Below are positions 17,177-25,081 of a DNA stretch of 41,412 nt, in pieces (position 1 is the first letter of the stretch; each line of letters starts with the position of its first letter). The position numbers and the translations under genes were made by a program. The notes under the pieces were generated by a model. The model saw nothing but the letters and a program-made list of their open reading frames with translations. It searched no databases and had not been told where the DNA came from. The DNA comes from Chitinophagaceae bacterium. GTDB lineage: Bacteria > Bacteroidota > Bacteroidia > Chitinophagales > Chitinophagaceae. Where the stretch lies: contig JACMKU010000220.1 of assembly GCA_014379965.1 (NCBI GenBank), positions 1 to 41,412 on the forward strand. The letters are read 5' to 3'.

Positions 17177-19207
17177 ATGAAAACAACCGCCAGATTTTTA
17201 GTATTGCTGGCTGCATGTGCAGGATGCATTCCGGCCCTTGGCCAGCAGGCAAAGAATCCCGTGCAGTTGGGAGACCAGTACTTTGCCGCCGGTGAATATT
17301 ACACCGCTGCGAACTTGTATGGTCAATACCTGAAGCCGACCGGCAAGCAACAAACTTCTACCGGGTTCCCTTTAAATATAAAAGGAAAACGTTCTATCGT
17401 CAGCGGTAGCACATCGCGCAGCGACATTCAGTATAAACAGGCAGAGAGCTATCGACTCGCAAACTATTGGCAAGAGGCTGCGGCATCTTACAAGGAATGT
17501 GCAGAGAAGGATCCATCAAATCATAGCGATGCCCTATATTGGTACGCAGTATGTCAACGCAGCCTCGGACAGTACGCTGCCGCAGAAGAAGCGCTTAATC
17601 AATACCTGGGAATGCAGGGTGATGGCAATCACTTCAACGACGCTGCACAAAAGGAACTTCTGACACTCGCATACATTCGTCAGCAACTATCAAGGGCGGA
17701 TTCAATCCTTATCAAAACTTACAAGCTCGATATCCCTAATAGCTCGGAGAAAGGTGCGTTCGCGCCAGTACACGTCGGCGGGAATCAATTCCTGATCAGC
17801 AGTACCGAGGCCGATTCGATAAAAGTAAACGGAATGAACCCTAACCATAGCCGATTATTTTATGCGACTCTTAACAATGGGAAAATTGAAACGATGTCGC
17901 CAATGCCTATCGCCGCAGAAGCTTCCCACCATGTTGGAGCAGCAGGTATTAGTGCCGATGGTAAACATCTATATTTTTCCCAATGGAGAAAGGAAAAAGG
18001 CCAAACTGTTTCCTCGATCTATCATTCTGCGAAACAGGATGCAGGCTGGAGCGCTCCTACCCTGGTGTCTTCGGTGAACATCCCCGGCTTTAATAGTAAG
18101 CAGCCTTTTTGCTCTTCGGATGGAAAATTTCTGTTCTTCGCTTCTGATCGTCCAGGAGGCGCAGGTAGCTTTGACATATGGTATGCTGCGCTTAATTCCG
18201 ATGGAACAACGGCTGAGCCCGTAAACGCCGGAACACAGGTTAATACCACTGCAGACGAGCAAGCCCCTTATTATCATAATAGCAGTACAACACTTGTATT
18301 CTCTTCCAATGGCCGTCTCGGCATGGGTGGATATGATCTTTATTCCGCAAAAGGTGAAGGAACATCCTGGAAAGCTCCAGAAAACCTTGGACACCCTGTA
18401 AACTCATCGAGGGATGATGTTTATTTTCTTGCAAAGGAAAATAGTCCTCTCCTTAGCAACGCTATATTCAGTTCTGACCGCGGTGCAGGCTGTTGCCTTG
18501 AAACATACAGCGTGAAGAAGACGGCGAAGAACAAGCATGTCTCCGGCATCCTCATGGATTGTAAGGATAATGTTCCAGTCACCGGCGCAGAGGTTTCTCT
18601 TAAGGACCCGTTGGGTAAGACCTGGAAGACAACTACAGGCACCGATGGCCAGTATACGTTTGAATTGGGCCCGACAGATAGCTACCAGCAATGGCAACTC
18701 ACGATCAACAGGGTTCTTTATAATGAAAGTGTCTCCTACCTCACAGTGGAATCGACAGATGAAACGGACCTGCTGACCGATAAACTCCGGAATGCAGATG
18801 TGTGTATGGAAAAGACACCTGAAGAAACACCAGAAGAGGTGTTGGTGATCAAAGCGGAAGATGTCGTCACTGTATTCTTTGAATTCGACAAGAGTGAGTT
18901 AGTCGGAACAGCATTGAGCAAGCTTGATTCGATCTATACAATGATGATGGATAACCCACAAATAACGGTACAGATTTCCGGGTACACCGATGGCCGTGGC
19001 ACAGAGGAATATAATAAGGTGCTTTCAGAAAAGAGGGCGAAGGCTTGTGCGGCTTACCTCACACAGAAAGGCATCGACAGTACGAGGTTGAGACTGGTTT
19101 CCTTCGGAGCATGTTGCCCGATAGAGATGGAGTTAATAGATGGTCGCGATAACCCTGATGGCCGTAGCCGGAATAGAAGAGCCCTCATCAACGTCAAAAA
19201 AGATTAA
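17177..19207 (+). CDS. OmpA-family protein with TPR and WD40-like repeats (PorE-like)
   Basis: 676 residues from the ATG at 17177, which starts a signal peptide; the open frame upstream overlaps porP/sprF and is not used. Order of parts: TPR-like helices (about 20-170), PD40/WD40-like beta-propeller repeats (about 190-470, e.g. HLYFSQWRKEKG, KFLFFASDRPGGAGSFDIWYA, STTLVFSSNGRLGMGGYDLYSA), a carboxypeptidase-regulatory-like domain (about 475-545), and a C-terminal OmpA peptidoglycan-binding domain (FFEFDKSELVGTALSKLD, SGYTDGRGTEEYNKVLSEKRA, RSRNRRALI). This matches PorE-type proteins that tie the T9SS to peptidoglycan. Third gene of the operon, closed by a strong terminator. Confidence 0.88.
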   Translation: MKTTARFLVLLAACAGCIPALGQQAKNPVQLGDQYFAAGEYYTAANLYGQYLKPTGKQQTSTGFPLNIKGKRSIVSGSTSRSDIQYKQAESYRLANYWQEAAASYKECAEKDPSNHSDALYWYAVCQRSLGQYAAAEEALNQYLGMQGDGNHFNDAAQKELLTLAYIRQQLSRADSILIKTYKLDIPNSSEKGAFAPVHVGGNQFLISSTEADSIKVNGMNPNHSRLFYATLNNGKIETMSPMPIAAEASHHVGAAGISADGKHLYFSQWRKEKGQTVSSIYHSAKQDAGWSAPTLVSSVNIPGFNSKQPFCSSDGKFLFFASDRPGGAGSFDIWYAALNSDGTTAEPVNAGTQVNTTADEQAPYYHNSSTTLVFSSNGRLGMGGYDLYSAKGEGTSWKAPENLGHPVNSSRDDVYFLAKENSPLLSNAIFSSDRGAGCCLETYSVKKTAKNKHVSGILMDCKDNVPVTGAEVSLKDPLGKTWKTTTGTDGQYTFELGPTDSYQQWQLTINRVLYNESVSYLTVESTDETDLLTDKLRNADVCMEKTPEETPEEVLVIKAEDVVTVFFEFDKSELVGTALSKLDSIYTMMMDNPQITVQISGYTDGRGTEEYNKVLSEKRAKACAAYLTQKGIDSTRLRLVSFGACCPIEMELIDGRDNPDGRSRNRRALINVKKD

Positions 19208-19265
19208 GTAATCGAAATAAGTAGAGCCGTTAAAAACAAACCGAGCACATAAACCAAAACCGACT

Positions 19266-19299
19266 GAGAGCCTCCAGAGATGGAGGCTCTCTAGTTTTT
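19266..19299 (+). terminator. rho-independent terminator of the T9SS operon
   Basis: Perfect 10-bp stem (19266-19275 with 19282-19291, GAGAGCCTCC/GGAGGCTCTC), 6-base loop, then TAGTTTTTG. It stands 59 bp after the last stop and precedes hairpin element H, which shows that a separate terminator can coexist with an element. Confidence 0.88.
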
Positions 19300-19313
19300 G
19301 CTCCTCTACTAAA

Positions 19314-19440
19314 ACGTTTAACGTTTAAAGGTTTAACGTTCTTTAAGCGGGAACTGCAATTACGTTTATCTACAAGCTGAATTCGAAAAACCTCTTCGGA
19401 CTAAAGAACGTTAAACGTTAAACCCTTAAACGTTAAACGC
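19314..19440. repeat. hairpin element H, GTTTAACG-word family
   Basis: Left arm 19314-19341 (ACGTTTAACGTTTAAAGG..), right arm 19405-19440 (ACGTTAAACGTTAAACCC..). The apex starts TTCTTTAAG(C)GG and contains an ATTACG block, shared with element J at 22053-22118. It fills a convergent gap and ends 2 bp before the thiolase stop codon. Confidence 0.9.
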
Positions 19441-19442
19441 TT

Positions 19443-20624
19443 TCACCCGAGGAATTCCACAACCATGGCACTAGCTCCTCCCCCTCCATTACAAATGCCC
19501 GCGGCTCCATATTTACCTTTATTTGCCCGTAGTACATTAATTAGTGTGACGATTATCCTTGCACCACTCGCACCAAGTGGATGTCCCAGTGATACGGCAC
19601 CGCCATGTACGTTCACTTTCGCCGGATCTAGTTTCATTCGTTTTGTATTCTCTATGCCGACCACTGCAAATGCTTCATTTAATTCCCAATAATCAATATC
19701 GGTCATTTTCAATCCTGCTTTCTGCACAGCTTTCGGTACTGCGATGGCAGGACTGGTGGTGAACCATTCAGGAGCCTGTTCGGCATCGGCATAAGAGAGT
19801 ATTTTTGCAATGGCTTTGATACCTAACTCTGCTGCCTTTTCTGCACTCATCAACACCAGCGCCGCAGCACCATCATTCATAGTGCTTGCATTGGCAGCCG
19901 TTACAGTACCCTCCTTCTGAAATGCAGGACTGAGTGAGGGTATCTTGTCGAACTTGACATTATAAGGTTCCTCATCTTTGGCAATCACGATCGCATCACC
20001 TTTTTTCTGTGGGATCGTCACCGGTATCACCTCTTCGGCAAATTTACTATCCTCCCACGCCTTTTGGCTGCGCTTGTAGCTTTCAACGGCAAACTTATCC
20101 TGGTCTTCACGGCTGATGTTGCAATCCTTTGCGCAGAGTTCGGCCGCGTTACCCATGGCCTTTCCATCGTATACATCAGTTAAGCCATCTTTTGCCAATC
20201 CATCAATCAGCGAAGTGTTGCCATATTTATTTCCCCATCGCATCGTATCAGCATAAAACGGAACGTTGCTCATGCTTTCCATTCCACCGGCGATTACGAT
20301 GTCGGCATCGCCTAGTCTAATACTCTGTGCCGCTTGAGCAATAGCCTTCATTCCGCTGGCACACACTTTATTGATTGTTGTACAATTCACTTCATTGGGA
20401 AGCCCTGCAAACTTTGCTGCCTGTCTCGCTGGTGCCTGCCCCAGGTTAGCCTGGATCACGCACCCCATTAATACATCCTGAACCTGCTCTCCTTTGATTC
20501 CGGCCTTCTCAAGCGCAGCCTTTATAGCGGCTGCACCAAGTTGAGTGGCGGACAGGCTCTTTAGTGACCCGCCAAAACTTCCAATGGGAGTACGGACGGC
20601 GGAAACGATGACAACTTCTTTCAT
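19443..20624 (-). CDS. acetyl-CoA C-acyltransferase (thiolase)
   Basis: 393 residues from the ATG at 20624. Condenses two acetyl-CoA, or cleaves 3-ketoacyl-CoA in beta-oxidation. The nucleophilic cysteine is in NKVCASGMKA (Cys88), the catalytic histidine in GGAVSLGHPLGASG and the second cysteine in AAGICNGGGG. The length and the NEAFA motif fit the AtoB/PhaA biosynthetic-type tetramer more than the FadA type, but either is possible. The frame stays open 56 codons upstream only because it translates element I (INSINSINSI), so that extension is rejected. A TACCTTTG element lies 20 bp before the ATG. Confidence 0.9.
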   Translation of the reverse strand: MKEVVIVSAVRTPIGSFGGSLKSLSATQLGAAAIKAALEKAGIKGEQVQDVLMGCVIQANLGQAPARQAAKFAGLPNEVNCTTINKVCASGMKAIAQAAQSIRLGDADIVIAGGMESMSNVPFYADTMRWGNKYGNTSLIDGLAKDGLTDVYDGKAMGNAAELCAKDCNISREDQDKFAVESYKRSQKAWEDSKFAEEVIPVTIPQKKGDAIVIAKDEEPYNVKFDKIPSLSPAFQKEGTVTAANASTMNDGAAALVLMSAEKAAELGIKAIAKILSYADAEQAPEWFTTSPAIAVPKAVQKAGLKMTDIDYWELNEAFAVVGIENTKRMKLDPAKVNVHGGAVSLGHPLGASGARIIVTLINVLRANKGKYGAAGICNGGGGASAMVVEFLG

Positions 20625-20644
20625 GTAGGTTTCAATTTGAGGAG

Positions 20645-20652
20645 CAAAGGTA
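20645..20652 (-). promoter_or_regulatory. candidate -7 element (TACCTTTG)
   Basis: Exact TAnnTTTG match on the minus strand, 20 bp before the thiolase ATG and just outside element I. Confidence 0.5.
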
Positions 20653-20681
20653 AAGATTATAGCGACGTGTGGGTGGATTGT

Positions 20682-20838
20682 GTTGACTATGTTGATTGAG
20701 TTGATTGAGTTGATTGAGTTGATTGAGTTGATTGTTGATTGGTTGATTGGTTGCTTGGTTGCCTGGTCCGAAGTAACCGAGCAACCGAGCAACTAAGCAA
20801 CCAATCAACTCAATCAACTGAATCAACCCAATCAACTT
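20682..20838. repeat. nested hairpin element I, TTGATTGAG / TTGCTTGG words
   Basis: Outer arms iterate TTGATTGAG (20682-20748) and CAATCAACT (20801-20838). Inner arms use TTGCTTGGTTGCC and GAGCAACCGAGCAACT. The apex GGTCCGAAGTAACC is repeated in element M. It separates divergent genes and ends shortly before a -7-like element on each side. Confidence 0.88.
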
Positions 20839-20868
20839 AACAAAACCTTTTATTTCTCGTTTCCGAAC

Positions 20869-20876
20869 TACCTTTA
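20869..20876 (+). promoter_or_regulatory. candidate -7 element (TACCTTTA)
   Basis: 6 bp before the ATG at 20883, so the transcript would have almost no leader. Confidence 0.45.
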
Positions 20877-20882
20877 TCACAC

Positions 20883-22049
20883 ATGAACTCATTCACCCAC
20901 TCCGGCTCCGTCATTATCACCTGCCCTAAACGACTTAGTCCATACCTTGAACAGGAGGTAAAAGAACTCGGATTTGATACAGAGGAAACCTTTGTAACAG
21001 GAGTTCGTCTACAGGCCTCATTGAAAGATTGCATCCGGTTAAACCTGAATCTCAGGTGCGCGAGCCAGGTGCTATTCAGCCTGGAGAAGTTCGATGCTTC
21101 TGACGCAGATGGCATCTACAATCACCTGGTAAATTACGCGTGGGAAACCATACTACCCGATGGCGGTTATTTTTCAATCACGAGCAATGTCAACAATCCG
21201 ACGATCAACAACAGCATGTTTGCTAACCTTCGCGTCAAGGATGCGATCGTCGATCGGCTGCGCGACAAGACCGGCAACAGGCCAACTTCAGGATCGGCAT
21301 TAACTGGTGCCGTGATACATCTTTTTTGGAAGAATGAACAGGCCGAGATCTTCATCGATACTTCCGGTGATTCATTAGCGCGCCATGGTTACAGGAAGAT
21401 CCCTGGACAGGCGCCAATGCTTGAAGGCCTTGCTTCGGCAACAATTTATGCTACGAAGTGGGACCGGCAATCGCCATTCGTTAACCCGATGTGTGGTTCC
21501 GGTACCGTTGCGATTGAAGCAGCGATGATTGCTACGAACAGGCGACCTGGGCTGTTTCGAACTAATTATGCGTTCATGCATCTGCAGGGATATGATGAGA
21601 AATGGTATGTTGAAGAGGACGCTCTTCTGGAGACACAAATAAAAGAGGTGCCGGGTCTCCGCATCGTTGCGAGTGACTACAGTCCCAAGGCAATCGATAA
21701 CGCAAGGAAAAATGCTGTCGCTGCAGGGGTGGCAGGGCTAATTGAATTCTTGGTGTGTGACTTTGCGGAAACAGAAATACCGCAGGATGCTGCAGGAGTT
21801 TTCTATGTTAATCCTGAATATGGTGAACGCCTCGGCGAGATCAGTCAGCTCGAAGAAACCTATAGCAGGATCGGCGATTTCATGAAACAGAAATGTGGTG
21901 GATATATGGGATATGTCTTCACAGGCAATCTCGAGTTGGCCAAGAAGATTGGCCTAAAGGCAAAGCGAAGGATTGAGTTCTATACGAGTACAATCGATTG
22001 TCGGCTGCTTGAGTATGAGCTTTATGTCGGAAGTAAGAGAGTCGTTTAA
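20883..22049 (+). CDS. THUMP-domain class I rRNA methyltransferase (RlmL/YpsC-like)
   Basis: 388 residues. A THUMP RNA-binding domain covers about 50-165 (DCIRLNLNLRCASQVLFSLEKF, then the IDTSGDSLARHGYR strand that closes this domain family). The methyltransferase domain has motif I NPMCGSGTVAIEAAMIA (about 200-216), motif post-I IVASDYSPKAIDNARKNA, and motif IV near 309. Motif IV is normally NPPY, where it positions the target amino group; here it reads NPEYGERLG. The family methylates guanosine N2 in 23S rRNA (RlmL-like) or related sites. The Val-Val-stop end overlaps the first GTTTAACG word of element J. Confidence 0.87.
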   Translation: MNSFTHSGSVIITCPKRLSPYLEQEVKELGFDTEETFVTGVRLQASLKDCIRLNLNLRCASQVLFSLEKFDASDADGIYNHLVNYAWETILPDGGYFSITSNVNNPTINNSMFANLRVKDAIVDRLRDKTGNRPTSGSALTGAVIHLFWKNEQAEIFIDTSGDSLARHGYRKIPGQAPMLEGLASATIYATKWDRQSPFVNPMCGSGTVAIEAAMIATNRRPGLFRTNYAFMHLQGYDEKWYVEEDALLETQIKEVPGLRIVASDYSPKAIDNARKNAVAAGVAGLIEFLVCDFAETEIPQDAAGVFYVNPEYGERLGEISQLEETYSRIGDFMKQKCGGYMGYVFTGNLELAKKIGLKAKRRIEFYTSTIDCRLLEYELYVGSKRVV

Positions 22050-22157
22050 CGTTCTTTAAGTGGAATTAGAATTACGACTGAGTACAGCCTGAGAATTGAA
22101 AACCTCCACGACCTGAACAACGTTAAACGTTAAACGTTAAACGTTAAACATTAAACG
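22043..22157. repeat. hairpin element J, GTTTAACG-word family
   Basis: Short left arm (22043-22053) that includes the stop codon of the upstream methyltransferase, an apex related to element H (TTCTTTAAGTGGAATTAGAATTACG), and a right arm 22119-22157 of five CGTTAAA words. The ATG of the mazG-like gene follows with no base between, so the element spans exactly from stop to start. Confidence 0.9.
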
Positions 22158-22424
22158 ATGAATTTATCTGAACTACAACAACTCGTTCGCGACCGATATT
22201 TCGAAACGGACAACGCTCGGGGTATTTATCACACTGCTTTATGGTTTCATGAGGAAGTAGGTGAATTGTCCTCGGCCATCGCAAACAATGACAGGGAGAA
22301 TGCACGTGAAGAATTCGCAGATGTACTAATGTGGCTCCTGACATTGGCTAACCTCATGAATATCGACATGGAAGAAGCTATCTCGAAATATCTTGCTGAT
22401 CCGGGGAAGATGCCATCGAAATGA
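22158..22424 (+). CDS. MazG-like nucleotide pyrophosphohydrolase
   Basis: 88 residues, a single MazG-like domain. The metal-binding signature is visible as WFHEEVGELSSAI (EExxE, about 30-38) and EEFADVLMWLLTLAN (ExxD, about 51-55). These enzymes hydrolyse nucleoside triphosphates, often non-canonical ones, to monophosphate and pyrophosphate. The short one-domain form fits the RS21-C6/MazG-like group. The start codon abuts element J, and no -7-like motif lies in front of it, so it may depend on the upstream transcript. Confidence 0.85.
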   Translation: MNLSELQQLVRDRYFETDNARGIYHTALWFHEEVGELSSAIANNDRENAREEFADVLMWLLTLANLMNIDMEEAISKYLADPGKMPSK

Positions 22425-22430
22425 ACGGCG

Positions 22431-22660
22431 GTGAGTGGGTCAGCCGTCAGTGGTCAGTGGTCAATGGTGAGTGATGGTGAATGGAGAGTAGTGAATAGTG
22501 AGGGGGTCGTTTTAATTGGGTCTTGCCTTACGACTGGAACTTCCAAAATCAGACTCTACTCACTATTGACCACTCACTATTCACCCTCACTCGCCACTCA
22601 CCATTGACAACTCACTATTCACTATTCACTACTGACCGCTCCCGCCTCCTATCTCCCGCC
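22431..22660. repeat. hairpin element K, GTGAGTGGTCA-word family
   Basis: Left arm 22431-22501 iterates GTGAGTGG, GTCAGTGGTCA and GTGAATAGTGA; right arm 22557-22645 iterates CACTATTGACCACTCACT; the apex is about 55 bases. A GCTCCCGCCTCCTATCTCCC tail follows. It fills the gap between mazG-like and mnmH. Confidence 0.88.
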
Positions 22661-22668
22661 TCAAATCG

Positions 22669-22676
22669 TATCTTCG
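22669..22676 (+). promoter_or_regulatory. candidate -7 element (TATCTTCG)
   Basis: 4 bp before the TTG start of mnmH. Confidence 0.35.
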
Positions 22677-22680
22677 CCTC

Positions 22681-23757
22681 TTGCCAATTGAAAAATTAAA
22701 CATAGAAAGTTTCCTTGAGCTTGCGCAACAGCATCCAGTATTGGATGTCCGTTCGCCCGGTGAATACAAGCATGCCCAGATACCAGGTGCATTTAACCTT
22801 CCCTTATTTACTGATGAGGAAAGAAAAGTCGTCGGGACAACCTATAAACAACAAAGCCGGGAGGCGGCCATAAAGATCGGCCTGGAGTTTTTCGGACCAA
22901 AGATGCGTACAATGATCGAAACAGTTGAGTCGATCGCCGGCACAGGGCGCCAGATTCTCGTTCATTGCTGGCGCGGCGGCATGCGAAGCGCCGGCGTTGC
23001 ATGGTTGCTTGACCTCTACGGATTCAAAGTCCATACACTCATTGGGGGCTATAAGAATTACCGCAACTGGATACATGAGTCTTTCTCTTTCCATTTGCCA
23101 CTGAGAATCCTCGGCGGATACACAGGTTCCGGTAAGACTTATGTACTAGACGAACTGGAAAAATCAGGAGAAATAGTCATCAACCTCGAACGCATGGCAA
23201 ACCACAAAGGTTCAGCCTTCGGCGATATTGGCATGCCGGACCAACCGACACAGGAGATGTTTGAAAATTTACTTGGTCACGAAATGAGAAGATTGTTTGA
23301 CGCTGGCGACTTCACTCCCATCTGGATCGAAGATGAAAGTCAGCGGATCGGCCACATCAACCTGCCAAACGCACTATGGAATACGATGCGACAATCTCCT
23401 GTATTATTTATCGACATCCCATTCGAGGAAAGATTGAAACATATCATAAATGAATACGGAAATTTAGATCAGGAGAAAATGTCGAAAGGCATTACAAGAA
23501 TTCAGAAACGATTAGGACCAGCGGAGACTAAAACGGCCCTCCAAACTCTTTCGGATGGAGATATTGAATCATGCTTCCGCATTCTACTGAAGTATTATGA
23601 TAAACATTACAATAAAGCGCTGAATAATCGTGAGGAGTTGCAAGCGTTGTTGACTAAGGTGGAGTGTGGTATGGTGGATGCCAAAGCGAACGCAGGGATA
23701 GTGTCACGGTTTCACGCAAAGACGCAAAGAAACGCCAAGACGCAACGAACATTGTGA
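22681..23757 (+). CDS. mnmH: tRNA 2-selenouridine synthase
   Basis: 358 residues from a TTG start. Converts 2-thiouridine in tRNA wobble positions to 2-selenouridine (via a geranylated intermediate) using selenophosphate. An N-terminal rhodanese domain carries the catalytic cysteine in LVHCWRGGMRS (Cys96), with the WRGGMRSAG and GGYKNYR signatures of SelU/MnmH; the P-loop GGYTGSGKT follows (145-153). The last 16 or so residues (FHAKTQRNAKTQRTL) are encoded by the left arm of hairpin element L, so the native C-terminus was probably replaced or extended by the element. selD, which supplies selenophosphate, follows directly. Confidence 0.92.
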   Translation: MPIEKLNIESFLELAQQHPVLDVRSPGEYKHAQIPGAFNLPLFTDEERKVVGTTYKQQSREAAIKIGLEFFGPKMRTMIETVESIAGTGRQILVHCWRGGMRSAGVAWLLDLYGFKVHTLIGGYKNYRNWIHESFSFHLPLRILGGYTGSGKTYVLDELEKSGEIVINLERMANHKGSAFGDIGMPDQPTQEMFENLLGHEMRRLFDAGDFTPIWIEDESQRIGHINLPNALWNTMRQSPVLFIDIPFEERLKHIINEYGNLDQEKMSKGITRIQKRLGPAETKTALQTLSDGDIESCFRILLKYYDKHYNKALNNREELQALLTKVECGMVDAKANAGIVSRFHAKTQRNAKTQRTL

Positions 23758-23852
23758 GATTGTAACTTCAATAGATAAGCTATTTTAATCTATCAAAGCC
23801 AGAGCATTTTTTGTTTGCGTCTTGGCGTTTCTTTGCGCCTTTGCGTGAAACC
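23708..23852. repeat. hairpin element L, CGCAAAGA-word family
   Basis: Left arm 23708-23747 and right arm 23813-23852 are nearly perfect inverted copies over 40 bp (GGTTTCACGCAAAG.CGCAAAGAAACGCCAAGACGCAA). The apex is about 65 bases. The left arm lies inside the mnmH reading frame and the right arm ends 12 bp before a -7-like element for selD. Confidence 0.92.
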
Positions 23853-23863
23853 CTTCTCTCCCT

Positions 23864-23871
23864 TACCTTCA
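23864..23871 (+). promoter_or_regulatory. candidate -7 element (TACCTTCA)
   Basis: 6 bp before the selD ATG at 23878. Confidence 0.35.
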
Positions 23872-23877
23872 CTATAC

Positions 23878-24939
23878 ATGGAAAAAGATATAAAACTCAC
23901 TCAATACTCCCATGGAGCCGGCTGCGGATGTAAAATTGCCCCGAAGGTCCTTGAAGAAATACTGTCCGGATCGTTCACAATGCCAGATAACGCGAACCTG
24001 CTAGTTGGCAATCATAGTAAGGACGATGCAGCCGTGTACGACATGGGCAATGGTACGGCCATCATCTCGACAACTGACTTCTTCATGCCTGTGGTTGACG
24101 ATCCCTTCGAGTTCGGTAGGATCGCTGGCGCGAATGCAATAAGTGATGTCTATGCCATGGGGGGAAAACCTTTGCTTGCGATTGCTATCCTAGGATGGCC
24201 TGTCAACAAACTTTCTCCGGCCGTAGCCGGTAAGGTGATCGAAGGTGGAAAGAGCATCTGCGCGGAAGCTGGCATCCCACTCGCCGGTGGACATAGCATA
24301 GACTCCCCTGAGCCCATCTTTGGCCTGGCCGTCACTGGCCTCGTAGATGTAAAGAACATTAAACACAACGACACTGCCAGGGTCGGTGATCTGCTTTACC
24401 TGACGAAGCCTTTGGGTGTGGGCATTTTAACGACCGCCGAGAAGAAGGGACTTCTCAAGTCCGCGCATTCAGGCACTGCCGCGAAACAAATGATGCAATT
24501 GAATAAAGTGGGCGAGGCATTGGGAAAAATAAAAATGGTTAACGCGATGACGGATGTCACTGGCTTCGGGCTGTTCGGGCATTTGGTGGAAATGGCTGAA
24601 GGAAGCGGTCTGACAGCTACTCTCGATGATATGAGCGCGATACCATTTATCAATGGTGATCTTGCGGAATACATTGCGAAACAGAGTGTCCCTGGTGGAA
24701 CAAATCGCAACTGGGATAGCTACGGTCATAAAATTTCCATCACCGATGCCTCAGCCGACCGGAAAGAGGAAGTGAAAGCATTGCTTGCAGATCCCCAGAC
24801 CAGTGGCGGTCTCTTGATCGCCGTCGATCCAAACGGACGAAAAGAAGTGGAGGCGATACTGGAACAGTATGGTTTGGGAATGCATGTGAAGCCTATTGGA
24901 AGAATGAGGGAGAAAGGGCCGTTTGTGGTGCTGGTTTGA
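23878..24939 (+). CDS. selD: selenide, water dikinase
   Basis: 353 residues from the ATG at 23878. Makes selenophosphate from selenide and ATP. The N-terminus ([17 protein letters not shown]) matches the family closely; the active-site position that is Cys17 or selenocysteine in other species is Cys16 here, with the essential lysine at 19. The [41 protein letters not shown] and [14 protein letters not shown] segments are typical PurM-like features. With mnmH just upstream and no selA/selB seen, the selenium use in this window is tRNA modification. The stop overlaps the first TTGA word of element M. Confidence 0.95.
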   Translation: MEKDIKLTQYSHGAGCGCKIAPKVLEEILSGSFTMPDNANLLVGNHSKDDAAVYDMGNGTAIISTTDFFMPVVDDPFEFGRIAGANAISDVYAMGGKPLLAIAILGWPVNKLSPAVAGKVIEGGKSICAEAGIPLAGGHSIDSPEPIFGLAVTGLVDVKNIKHNDTARVGDLLYLTKPLGVGILTTAEKKGLLKSAHSGTAAKQMMQLNKVGEALGKIKMVNAMTDVTGFGLFGHLVEMAEGSGLTATLDDMSAIPFINGDLAEYIAKQSVPGGTNRNWDSYGHKISITDASADRKEEVKALLADPQTSGGLLIAVDPNGRKEVEAILEQYGLGMHVKPIGRMREKGPFVVLV

Positions 24940-25050
24940 GTTGATGGTTGCTTAGTTGCTTGGTTGCTTAGTTGGATGGTTGCTTGGTCCGAAGAAACCG
25001 AGCAACCAAGCAACTAAGCAACGAATCAACCTAATCAACCTAATCAACCC
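24935..25050. repeat. nested hairpin element M, TTGCTTGG / TTGATTGAG words
   Basis: Left arm 24935-24988 iterates TTGCTTAGTTGCTTGG; right arm 24999-25050 iterates GAGCAACCAAGCAACT and AATCAACCT. The apex GGTCCGAAGAAACC is the same as in element I except for one base. It sits between selD and lpxD. Confidence 0.9.
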
Positions 25051-25058
25051 AATTTTTC

Positions 25059-25066
25059 TATCTTTA
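25059..25066 (+). promoter_or_regulatory. candidate -7 element (TATCTTTA)
   Basis: 15 bp before the lpxD ATG at 25082, directly after element M. Confidence 0.45.
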
Positions 25067-25081
25067 GTTAAAATAACCTGC

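Noticed and set aside
20625..20792. 56-codon N-terminal extension of the thiolase frame (INSINSINSI)
   Set aside because: It translates element I; the family start is at 20624.
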